A stretch of 39,334 bases of DNA from Hymenopellis radicata (taxonomy: Eukaryota; Basidiomycota; Agaricomycetes; Agaricales; Physalacriaceae), in assembly GCA_015501595.1 (NCBI GenBank), contig JADNRX010000480.1, positions 1 through 39,334 on the forward strand, written 5' to 3'. The notes below the pieces were generated by a model, which was given only the letters and a program-made list of their open reading frames with translations, did not search any database and was not told where the DNA came from. Positions 1-9,728 of the stretch are shown here, one piece after another. A program made the translations under genes and the position numbers. Every line of letters starts with the position of its first letter. The stretch's first letter is position 1.

Positions 1-413
1 GTTGCTTCAGCTACTGTCGACGCAGACACTCATATTCAATATATTCCACTAGCCAATAAAGAGCATTATCTTCCTAGGAGGTTGCGATCTTGATAAACCA
101 ATTGGACGAGAATGTAGCTACTCATCTGCCAGATTTAAATCGCACTGCGGATGTTTTCAAAGTTTGCAAGCAACGTGTATTGCTACGATGATGGAATCTC
201 CGCATTATGCAACACATGAATCACCAGAAAGATATGCGGAGAATTGAGCGGCGTCGCCTTCCCAGGCTTTATAAGCAGCGCATGGTAGGAAACACTCGTA
301 GAACAGCCTGGCCAGTGATTTCTGGAGACATCGTGAGAACAAGAGGACAGGCCGTGAAAAGTGTAACACCAACGTGAAAAAAACTGCTAGTAGAACAGGT
401 TTGGTTTCCAGAA

Positions 414-427
414 GACATAGATGACGC
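414..427. repeat. Left target-site duplication of the LINE
   Basis: GACATAGATGACGC occurs here and again at 6061-6074, directly after the terminal A-run of the LINE. This is the arrangement expected for target-primed reverse transcription. The match extends to 16 bp if the preceding AA is counted. Confidence 0.8.
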
Positions 428-3400
428 GGATAGGCTGCCACCTCGTGATGAGGCTGTGAAGGTAACAAACGCCTTTGACAAACTGAAGTTAGAGCTGCAA
501 CTATACGACGGGTGGAGAGAGACAAACCCAGACCGTATCAACTACACATATGGCCACAAGAAGAGGAAGGAAAGACTTGGTAAAGATGGAAAACCCAAAC
601 CAAACCCCCAGTCACGCATTGACAGGATCTACGTCACAGCCGAGATCCTGGAAAACTCACGGGAGTGGCGTATTGGGGATCCCGGGCTAGTCGATACAGA
701 CCACCTGCTCGTGTCAGCCGAGATATCGTGCGAAGAGGCGCCAGCAGTCGGCAAGGGACGCTGGACGATCCCCGAGGTCGTTCTGATTCTTCTGAAAGAT
801 GAGGAATTCCTTGAGTTATGTGGAGGCTGAAGGAAGCGCCGCACTGTCAAGAATGAACACCACAGTGGGAAGCATGGACAAAACAGAGACTGTGCAAACA
901 GTGTTTAAGGAAATGAAAGACAACATCATTAAGAAAGCCAAGGCCCGCCAAAAGAAACTAGTACCAGCAGCAATCCAAAAGATCGACCTGCTAGCGAAAG
1001 AACGCGAAGAGATACTAAGCGACCCCCAAAGATCGGATATAGACAAAGTGAACGATAGCGGCATGCTAGCCGAGAGGATCAGCCAAATCAAAAATGGCCT
1101 GCACACGAAGCAAAGGCTCCGAGTGTCACTGAACAACAAGCTAGAAGGTGAAACGATGAGTAAGAAGTGGACTCAGCTCGGCAGACGAAGGAAGCCACGA
1201 GACTTGATCCGTGCCCTCAGGAAACCGCACGAGCCACACGACGAACAGTCAGACAACGATGAACCCGTCTATGAGAAGGACTCTGAAAAACAGGCAGAAA
1301 TTGGCAGAAATTACCATGACGGGGTGCAAGATGCAGACATCGACCCAAACGAAGATGTAGATGCGAGGGAGAGCGCGGTCAACGAAGCTCTGGAAAGTAT
1401 TATCAGCAAAGTAAGCCCAGAGGACAAAGACGAGATGGGCGAAGATGTGAAAGATGAGGAGATCATTGAAATCCTGAAAGCGGTGTCCAAAGGCAAGGCC
1501 CCTGGAGTTAATGGCCTCACATATGAATTCTGGAAAGTGCTGCTAAACAGAGAAACCTAAGGAGTAGCACGGTATGGCGGGTAACCGACGGTATGACGGG
1601 TCGGGTAGTCCGCGGGACGGGTACGGTAGCCGATCAGCCATACCGCGGTATACCGCGACATACCGTGCTTAGTATTTGCCTATTATGGATATACAATTTA
1701 TAAAGATTTTTCGAATTTATTTGGGCTCAAACGAGCCGAACCTCGTCGAGAAACAACCTTGCACACGAATTTCCGCGATCGCCGAGCTGGCCGAGGGTTC
1801 CGGCAATTGCCGGATAACGATCGGCCTGCTTGCGATCGCATCTCTCACCTCTTTCCACCACAGCACGGCTGCAACGTCGTGCTCGTCGACCCCAGAAATT
1901 ATTCTGGGGTCTTTTCTACCTCTGTTGTTTGTTTTCTTTTGCTTTTTGCGGCGGATTTGGCTTAACGCCAGCCGCTGCGCCCCCGGATACATTCCGGGTG
2001 CATTCTGCCACTTGGTTCTGGTGCTCGTCTGTGCGACGGCACCAATCTGACGACTCTCCGCGACGTGTAGGGCCACGCTGCCCCTGTACTCGGTTATCTC
2101 TGCGCTCGTCTTCGCGACGGCGCAGGCGCAGGACTTTTGGGCTGGAAGGCGTCGTGGACGCTTCCAGCCCACGATGGTACGAATTCTTCCACGTTTCATT
2201 GCATTTCTACTTAAATCTTGTATCTAGTGTTTCTCACTGCGTTACGCCGTCCGCCGTCTCCAACGCGGCTCTATCCCGCTTTGCCCGCCTCCCAGCAACA
2301 ACTTCTTCTTTCTGTTCGCCGCGCCATCCACAACTGCAGCACCGCCCGCCCCTGCCCTTAGACTCGTTTCTACCGCATTCCGCCCGACGACGCCATCGTG
2401 CACGTCGATAGCCCCCGCGCAGTTGCTCGGGGGTTGTCGGCGGGCACGAATACTGCTTAGTGAACGCGGGAAAGCGGGCAGGAGTCGACGGGTAACGGTA
2501 TTCTACGGTATACCGTATACCGACCCGTACCCGCATACCGTCAGCACGGTTGACGGTATTGGCGGGTCGGGTAGACGGAGTGAAGGTCTTACCCGCGGTA
2601 TTACCCGGGCTATTCCTTAGAGAAACCCAAGCAAAAGAAGCCAAAATTAAGAGGGGAGAGGACCCGGACAACGTGTTCAGCATGATCGCAGTCCTAAGAG
2701 TGCTGTACAACAATATCCTCAGACACGGAGCTGAAGCTGAGACTGAATTCACGCTCGGCTGGCTATGCCCAATATATAAGAAGAACGATAAGACTGACAT
2801 TGCTAACTACCGACCAATCACAATACTCAACACGGACTACAAAATATATACCAAGGTGCTGACGATGCGACTAGCAAAAGTCGCCCCAGACCTAATCTAC
2901 AAGAACCAGGCCGGCTTCGTACCGGGGCGAAACATGTTACATATACGATCAAGTACAGCTTGCGAGGATAGTAACAGAATATGCTGAGGCGACAGAAACT
3001 GACGGTGTCATCGTGGCGCTCGATCAGGAGAAGGCATACAACCGGATTGATCACGGCTACCTATGGAGGGTATTAGAAAGGAATAATGTGAACAAGGACT
3101 TCATCAACTCTGTAAAGTCCCTCTATGAAGGGGCTCAAACCCAGGTAATGATAAACGGCTACCTGAGTAGCCCGTTCACCGTGAGACGGGGTGTCCGGCA
3201 AGGTGATCCGCTGTCGTGCCTGCTGTTCGACCTGGCGATTGAGCCGCTCTCCCTGGCCCTCCGAAAATCAACATTACGCGGCCTCGACATCCCAAATCAC
3301 CCTGAGATGGAAAGGTTAATTGCAACACTATTTGCTGATGACACGACTACATACCTTGACAAGTCAGACAACTTCACAGAGCTACAGGCCATCCTAGACC

Positions 3401-5792
3401 GCTGGTGTCTAGCTTCACGAGCAAGGTTTAACATCAGTAAGACAGAGGTCATACCAATCGGCCGCCCGGTGCAGCACCGTGGACGCCGATTCTAAGTAGT
3501 ATCGAGCACAGTCTGGACTTCTGGGAGAAATCACACCCAACGAGGGAAGGACGCCGCCTGATCATACAAATGGTAGTGGGAGGCAAAACCCAGTATCTCA
3601 CGAAGGTCCAAGGGATGCCGAAGGAGGTTGAGCAGAAGCTGGAACGAAGGATCCGCAGGTTCCTTTGGGCGGACAAAAGTCCGCTTGTTAACTTTGACAA
3701 AATGAAACAACCAAAAAGAGACGGTGGTAAGAACATACTCGATATAGTGGCCAGAAACGAAGCTATTACTGTAACTTGGCTCCAGTCGTACCTAAACATA
3801 GGGAAAGACCGTGCGCTCTGGGCGTATTTCGCCGATGCGATAATTGCGAAATACGCAGCGGAAGATAACGCGGGACATGAAGAATATACAAGGATGAACA
3901 TCTTCCTGCAAAACTTCAGCACGAACACAAAGAAGATACCCAGCGACTTACGCCGTATGCTGAAAGTCGGAAAAGACCATGGCGTCCGACGGGAAGGGCT
4001 GGCCTTCAAAAGAGAAACACTCCGTGATATGCCGATTTGGCTCCATCGCGAGATTGATGCTCAGACGGGCAGCACACACATAAACCAAAAAGAAAGCAAG
4101 TGCATTAGAGACTGTCACGGTGTCTCAACTGTGCGTGGTGTCGAAGAGCTCGCAAACTATTTAGTCACCGAAGGACACAGGGGACACATGTACTGCAATT
4201 GTACAGCGTGCCGTCAAATGCGGTTCCGACATAACTGCCTGAACCCACATAAATGCTTCAGGAGAGCAAAGTTAATCCTGAAGAAGCTGCCTCCCAAGTG
4301 GAACCCCGCACACTGGCAACCCATGGACCAAGAGGAAGAGGCCGAGGAGGAAAAATATGAACGAGACGCCGTAAGAGTATTCAACGCCAATATAACTGAC
4401 CCCGGGGGAGTCAAAGACACCTTCTGAATCTTCACCAACGGAGACGTATGCAACACTTTACCGAGAGCCAAGGTAACCGAGTGGGAGAAGAGCGATAACG
4501 GAATTGAAAGGCCAGAACGCGAAACGGTATACACAGACGGAGGATGCCTGAACAACGGCGACAATAATGCTAAAGCGAGCGCGGGTATCTGGTTCGGACC
4601 AGGGGACGACAGGAACAAAGCAATCCGCCTGCCAGAAAATATCCCGCAAACAAACCAAGCAGGCGAAACGCTAGCGCCGGCAGAGGCGACACTTCTAACA
4701 GATGAGACAGTGAAGCTTGACATCGTAAGCGATTCGCTTACCGTCATTGAAGCCGTTACAACACTTCGCCAGAAGCGCGAGGACACTGGCTACATTGGCC
4801 GTCCGGAAGCCGAACTGTCGAGAGTACTGGTAGCGCGCCTGAGGGCGAGGGACGCTGAAACCACCGTTCAATGGGTAAAAGGACACTCGGGTGTCGAAGG
4901 TAACGAAGGCGCAGATGCGCTTGCAACAGAAGGGCTAGAAAAAGAAACAGCCGACGAAATCGACATGAGGATTCCACCAGAGCTCAAACTCACCGGGCTA
5001 AGCTGAGCAAGATAACGCAAGCACTAGCGTACAAGGCAATCAAGCTGTCGCCGAAGAAGACAAAAAGCAAGACATACGAAGACAGATAGCTAGGAGGCAA
5101 ACACAGCGTATGATCGAGAAGACTCGCCAGGCGGTCGAGGATCTCACCGGACGCGCGCCGTCAACAGCAAACATCTGGAAAGCAACGGCGCACAAGGACT
5201 TCTCCAGATCCGTCAGACAATTCATGTGGGTGTGTACTCACAACGCCTACAGGATAGGTGAGTTCTGGGAAGGCACCAAACTAGAACAAAGGAGCACCTG
5301 TGAATAGTGCGGGGTAACGGAAACAATGGAGCACATCCTGCTAGAATGTCAAGCCCAGGCCAAAAGACGGTGTGGAAAACAATCAAGGGGATCTGGAAAG
5401 GCAAAAGACGTACCCTTTCCCAGGCTCACGGTCGGAGCGATAGCAGCACTGCAGCAGCAGGCCTCCTTGAGGCGAAAGACAACGACGGCTCAAAAAGTGA
5501 GGGCAAGAGTCGCCTACTAAGGATCCTGGTATCCGAAGGAGCCCACATGGTGTGGAAGTTAAGAAATGAGAGAGTTATCCCAGACGGCGTCAAGAAGGCC
5601 GTGTCCAAACCCGAGATCAGGAACAGACTGATGAAGGTGATCAACGGAAGACTAAGGACGGATCAGCAGCTCGCATCCCGGAGATACGGTAAGAAGTCGA
5701 TCTCCCCGAACGTCGTCTACCATACGTGGGGAGGCGTGCTCCACAACGAGCAAAATCTCCCCGACGAATGGATCGGGGAGTCCGGGTTTTAG
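428..5792 (+). pseudogene. LINE ORF2 remnant: endonuclease - RT - RNase H
   Basis: The endonuclease end (to about 770) shows DRLPPRDEAV, SRIDRIYV and the TDHLLVSAEI box. The RT core shows YRPITILN, QAGFVPGR, ALDQEKAYNRID (motif A), GVRQGDPLSCLLFDLA (motif B) and LFADDTT (motif C, FADD) between about 2800 and 3360. A cysteine cluster, CNCTACRQMR...NPHKC, lies near 4190-4250. RNase H reads VYTDGGC, GETLAPAEA, DIVSDSL and GNEGADALA between about 4520 and 4940, so the expected acidic residues are present. The tail carries an HNAYRIG...CGVTETMEHILLEC motif. Frameshifts lie near 820, 2950, 3490, 5010 and 5310. In-frame stops include TGA at 4425-4427 and TAG at 5305-5307. The frame left of the hAT-like insert continues correctly to its right, so the RT was open when the insertion occurred. 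Confidence 0.88.
1558..2619. mobile_element. Non-autonomous hAT-like DNA element (1,062 bp) nested in the LINE
   Basis: The ends read TAAGGAGTAGCACGG and, on the reverse strand, TAAGGAATAGCCCGG, giving a 15 bp terminal inverted repeat with two mismatches. Both sides are flanked by GAGAAACC (1550-1557 and 2620-2627). This 8 bp duplication is typical of hAT elements. Removing the element and one duplication copy restores the LINE reading frame exactly (NRET joined to QAKEAK). About 110 bp at each end is packed with CGGTA/TACCG and CGGGTA units, like the subterminal transposase-binding repeats of hAT elements. The interior has no convincing transposase and instead holds a series of short hairpins. 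Alternative superfamilies with 8 bp duplications cannot be excluded. Confidence 0.85.
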
Positions 5793-6060
5793 TGGGTAGT
5801 GCATCATAGGGTTTTGGGTTATCAGTGTATGTTTTATGTTTAGGTTCTATGTTTCTATGTTCTTTCTTGGGTTGGTTACGATGCACAGCCCCACACGAGT
5901 GCGTAAAGCATTTCCTCGGGTGATAAAACGTTGCGGGGTTGCGAGGTCCTCGAACAGACACGCGGGTTTACATATGGCGGGAAAATAGTGTATACTATAT
6001 ACTATACGCTGTACTAGACCACGTTTATAATGTAACTGCGTCCACCAAAAAAAAAAAAAA

Positions 6061-6074
6061 GACATAGATGACGC
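6061..6074. repeat. Right target-site duplication of the LINE
   Basis: A perfect 14 bp copy of 414-427 that abuts the A14 run at 6047-6060. Confidence 0.8.
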
Positions 6075-6162
6075 AGTCAACGTAACGGGACGACTGGCTA
6101 GAGAACAAGACACGGAGTGGCAAAGAAAGCAACATCGGGGTGGCAGCACAGCCAACATATAG

Positions 6163-6943
6163 TCATCGACGGGACGAGCTTGAAGTTCAAGAGGATTTCG
6201 ATAATAACTTTCAGGTCAAGGCATTTCAGTCGATGACAGGGGCCCGTCGTGTCCGCGAAAGCTGAGCGCTGAGCCTTGACATATGCACTGAACTCGAATA
6301 CCGCCTGGAAGGTATGCTGGGAGCGCTCAGCGCAAACGGCTTCGCGGGTACTTCGGGGAGAAAGGAACCTCGTTTAACCACGTGACTCGCGCGCTCGCGC
6401 GCAATCTCTGTCGGCCTGGCCTCGAGGCTCGTTGTCCTTTGCTCCGCGTCGAGTTCTCCTCAGCTCCAATGCAGCTCCTTCTTCAGCCGGCACGATTGTC
6501 ATCTGCTGCGAAGATATGGTTACCGAGGTTACACACCCATTCAATTGTGGTATTGAATGCGAAATCGCGACTGGGCATAGAAGATCTATCACCGTTTTCC
6601 CCTTCAAGGAGATACGATGTGGTGCTCCCGGAATCTGCGGGCCCGATAGCTCTCTCAGTTATACTTTCGCAGACTGAGACTGCAAAACAAGGAGACTGAG
6701 GAGACTATAATGGATATCACCCGCTCTTGGAACCTCTTTCAACCTCTCAACAAGGCGCGCTAAGCTTCGCGTCTATAGCATGCGAGTTGCCATAGGTCTA
6801 ATCTATTCTATTTCAACTGTTACTGACTGTTACATACACCAATCAAACCAGGGCCCGCGATATGTCACTTCCTTTTTTCTCGCACTTAAGTACTCACCCT
6901 ATAGCGCCCGTGGGCGCCCAAACTCATTCTTACTCGCCCGTCG
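6163..6943. other. Upstream region of the glycosyltransferase-like gene; no gene seen
   Basis: No supported coding sequence was found. A perfect 10 bp inverted repeat, GCTGAGCGCT at 6261-6270 and AGCGCTCAGC at 6322-6331, encloses about 50 bp. A CG-rich GCGCGCTCGCGCGC palindrome lies near 6388-6401. The region probably contains the promoter and 5' leader of the gene at 6944. Confidence 0.4.
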
Positions 6944-8782
6944 ATGCTCTCTGCGAAAACACGGTCGCTGTACTTCGTGGCGGTCGCTTTGACGCTCCTC
7001 CTCCTCCTCTTGGGTCTCTTTTCTACACCCAGAGAGCAGGACTACTTCTCTGGGATCAGGTTCTCGTCCGCGAGCCAATGTCAACTCCAGAATGATCTGT
7101 CACTTGGAAAGCAACACGTTTGATCTGAGCGCGACCCCGCTGAGAAGGAAGAACATTGCCATCGCGTCGTCCTTTGGATACCATCACGACGTGTATATGA
7201 CTGTGGCGTGGACGATTGAGCGCGTGTTTCGCAAGAGGTCTGCACATGGACATTTGCAGGTCTATGCGAACACGCCTTTCAACCGGTTCGGGTTTCAAGA
7301 GGTCATCGAAAAACTTGGACTGTATCATGGGACGTTTCGCAGGCCAGAAGAGTTGGTCAAGGATCTGTTAAGCGGAATGGAGAGTTCTCAGTATGATCTG
7401 GTTATCTTGGGAACGTGCGAGGTGAGTGCATTGAAGCTTCTTTCCACTTTGCTGAACTATTTCCCTCAGATCGAGTTGGTGCTCTCACCTGTCGTGTTCA
7501 GGCTTGCCGTTGACATACTTGTAGTTTGAGACAATCAGCAAATAACGAACTCCTTGCCGCCTGGGACGCTCTCGACGATGACAGAAAGTTCAAACTTGTC
7601 TGCATCGTTCATAATCTCGCCGTTAGTCCGAGCTTACACGCTTGCCTCCGTCTGACCTTTCCCTCCGTATAGGACGACTCCTGGCAGAATGCTATCACAG
7701 AGTGGTCGCGCCGTGATGCAATTCGGCTACTTCCCTTATCGGAACAGTCTGTATCTCTCCTCCGTGGTCCTCGAAGTAAAAACTCACGTCTGTCCTCCTA
7801 GCGTCGCTGCCGGCTTTCGCCACAAATTCGATGTACTATCAGACAGCCCCGACCTGAACATCCAGTCAGCAGGCTACGAATACATACCCATCGACGTCCA
7901 TGTGCCGATATTGGATCTTCCAGACCTATCGGTGCATGCGTCTACGCGATTATTATCTAATGTCGTCATACAAGGCACATTCAGCATGGACCGCCGAAAT
8001 TATCGACAGATCTTTAAGGACCTGAATGATTCGTTGTCTCGTAAATTCCGTCGGCATTCCCTGTGGACTTGACATTTGACAGTTTCCAGATGATCCAGCA
8101 GCATGGGGATACAAACCGAGAGAACCTGGCCGAGTCTCGTATGAGGTCGATGAGAGTCTACCCGCTACTCCCTTCCAACTCTATCTTCTTGGATCCGGCT
8201 CCCTGGAGGTCCCAGAAGAGTTGAAGAACGTTATAAGCATTCACATCGACCTGAGCTACTTCGGTGTGTCAGAGCTCTTCCAACGTCTCTCTTGTAAGTA
8301 CTCATTGCATATGCTATAGAATTCTACTCGCTCATGAACAAAATGGACGTATGTCTCCCGGCTTTCGCGGACAATGGATACTATGACATGCAAGCGAGTT
8401 CGACCTTTGCCATGTCCTTGGAATGTAACGTATGAATGCCAAGCCATTCCAACCGCCACATCACACTGATATTACGCCACAGGTACCCATTATGCTTACG
8501 GAACGGACGAAAAAGTCGTATAGATACGCTGATGATGTCAGAGTCTCTATAACGCGTCCAGCCGCAATGGGAGACGTCGCTGCCATTCTTGCATTACGAT
8601 CTGGGTCGACAGCGAACTTCCTAAACGCGCACAACACGCGATATAGCCCTATGTTGGATGACGCTGTCCACGACATGATGCGAAAAGGGTGGGTCAGGGA
8701 TAAAGCGGGCTTCGAAACTTTCAAGAGGGACGTCTTACGAACAAATGAAGATGTTATCGAACGTATTCTGCATGATTTATGA
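6944..8782 (+). CDS. Glycosyltransferase-like type II membrane protein, basidiomycete family of unknown function
   Basis: Predicted exons are 6944-7098, 7145-7421, 7470-7474, 7525-7621, 7673-7746, 7802-8040, 8090-8263, 8320-8429 and 8483-8782 (476 residues). The start was chosen because it gives a short basic N-terminus and then a strong hydrophobic segment (about residues 9-28), fitting a Golgi-type signal anchor. The lumenal part shows KNIAIASSFGYHHDVY, an ELLAAWDA segment, KLVCIVHN, IPIDVHVPILDLPDL, VVIQGTFSMDRRNY, FQLYLLGSGSLEVP and VPIMLTERTKKSYRY. These resemble an uncharacterised basidiomycete family with the look of a GT-B glycosyltransferase (a sugar-nucleotide fold). That assignment is from memory, and no donor or acceptor can be named. 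All introns are 46-56 bp. The third exon has only five bases, and the frame fails without it. It converges with the DUF6699 gene downstream. Confidence 0.8.
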
Positions 8783-8879
8783 TGAATGATTTACGATGTG
8801 GACACCGACACTAGTAATTATAATCTATGTAGAGTCGTCGTCTCCAGTCTGTATGCTAGGCGTGTAGCCGCGAATGCAC

Positions 8880-9446
8880 TTATTGAACGTGCAATACGTA
8901 TTCATGGGTTGTATGCCTCGAAGATAAACCCGAGAATCTAGTCCTTCCCTTCAGCAGATCAATTTTCCTGTAACCCGCATACGCGGCACACTGCTGCTGG
9001 CCGCAATAACAATTCTGGCAGATGTACCGCATCATCCAAGGACTGAGTGGTTGTAGAAGGGAATAATGAATCGCGGAAAGGACGTCCCAGACAGTGACGT
9101 ACGCCTTCCGACGCGTATAGGAAGGCAGTACTTCGAGCGGATACTCAAAGTAGTCGGTGCGTATGATTATTTTGATACGCTCCTGGTGGGGCGAGACTGC
9201 AGGGCAGAATAATAATCGCTCTGATCTGAAGAGATATTTGAGCAACATCGTCCCAGGTGATTGGGCAACGTCGTAGTGGATGGGGGTGTTCCAGTTCGCG
9301 TGACCCAGTCGGGGCGCGAGTTTTTCGTGGCGCGCTTTCTGGCGAATGCAGGCAGCGGAGAATATGGCTTTACGCATTTCGAGTGTAGATGGCTCAAAAG
9401 GAAGGCCTCTATAATGTGGCCAGCGCTGGATATTTGGGTAAGCCAT
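8880..9446 (-). CDS. DUF6699 domain protein
   Basis: A single open frame of 188 residues from MAYPNIQRW. The second half fits the basidiomycete DUF6699 pattern: IHYDVAQSP, then a YPLEVLPS segment, AYVTVWDVLSAIHYSLLQPLS, the polar stretch RKIDLLKGRTRFSGL, and the ending YVLHVQ. The domain is widespread and often expanded in mushroom genomes; no molecular function is established. The N-terminus is uncertain. The frame stays open upstream to 9512, and a short 5' exon could be spliced near 9475, where a GTAAGT donor is visible on this strand. It converges with the preceding gene, leaving about 97 bp between the stops. Confidence 0.75.
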   Translation of the reverse strand: MAYPNIQRWPHYRGLPFEPSTLEMRKAIFSAACIRQKARHEKLAPRLGHANWNTPIHYDVAQSPGTMLLKYLFRSERLLFCPAVSPHQERIKIIIRTDYFEYPLEVLPSYTRRKAYVTVWDVLSAIHYSLLQPLSPWMMRYICQNCYCGQQQCAAYAGYRKIDLLKGRTRFSGLSSRHTTHEYVLHVQ

Positions 9447-9728
9447 TGGAACTGAGAGGAATGAGATGAACTTACATTTCGATGTCTTTTCTACTTCTCT
9501 GGAGAACAACAACCACGGAAAACAATAATACAGACATCAACTCATCAACGCGAGAGAACAACAAAAGCCGCATTAAACAACAACGCCGGCATGTACAACA
9601 AGGCAGAACGGATGGAAATACAAGCACAGAGAACAAGGAAGACAATAACGTTCCAGGCAGGGAACAACATGCAGGAAACGCCGATCACTTGTGGATCCCA
9701 CCCGCCGTCGATCTGAAAAGATGCCGAC
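9447..9728. other. Spacer between the DUF6699 gene and the NCS2 3' end
   Basis: Low-complexity stretches rich in AACAA (about 9505-9610). Open frames here look accidental. It may hold the DUF6699 promoter and 5' leader. Confidence 0.3.

Larger units (their letters stand above)
428..6060 (+). mobile_element. 5'-truncated non-LTR retrotransposon (LINE, Tad1-like)
   Basis: The element starts inside the endonuclease domain and ends with a 3' region (5793-6046) followed by A14. It is flanked by a perfect 14 bp target-site duplication. Domain order is endonuclease C-terminus, reverse transcriptase, a CxCxxC cysteine cluster, RNase H and a conserved C-terminal region. That order is known for Tad1/I-type LINEs of filamentous fungi. 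ORF1 and the endonuclease N-terminus are missing, as expected for 5' truncation. The copy has several frameshifts and stops, and a 1,062 bp DNA element interrupts its RT region, so it is dead. Without the insert it is about 4.6 kb. Confidence 0.9.
216..6162 (+). pseudogene. Small unidentified host ORF split by the LINE insertion
   Basis: An open frame starts at ATG 216 and runs to 413, where the LINE target duplication begins. It resumes in the same frame at 6061 and stops at TAG 6160-6162. Without the LINE it would encode about 99 residues, broken only by an in-frame TGA at 375-377. The product is basic, with RRIERRRLPRLYK near the start and WPVISGD further on; its end is rich in charged residues. 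I do not recognise the family. A distant resemblance to the KOW region of a ribosomal L24-type protein was considered, but the key glycines are missing. The continuous frame across the rebuilt empty site suggests a real coding sequence. Introns or exons upstream of the window cannot be excluded. Confidence 0.4.

Noticed and set aside
1717..2411. 160-193 codon frames inside the hAT-like element
   Set aside because: They overlap on both strands, are rich in Arg/Ser from GC-rich hairpins, and lack any transposase motif.
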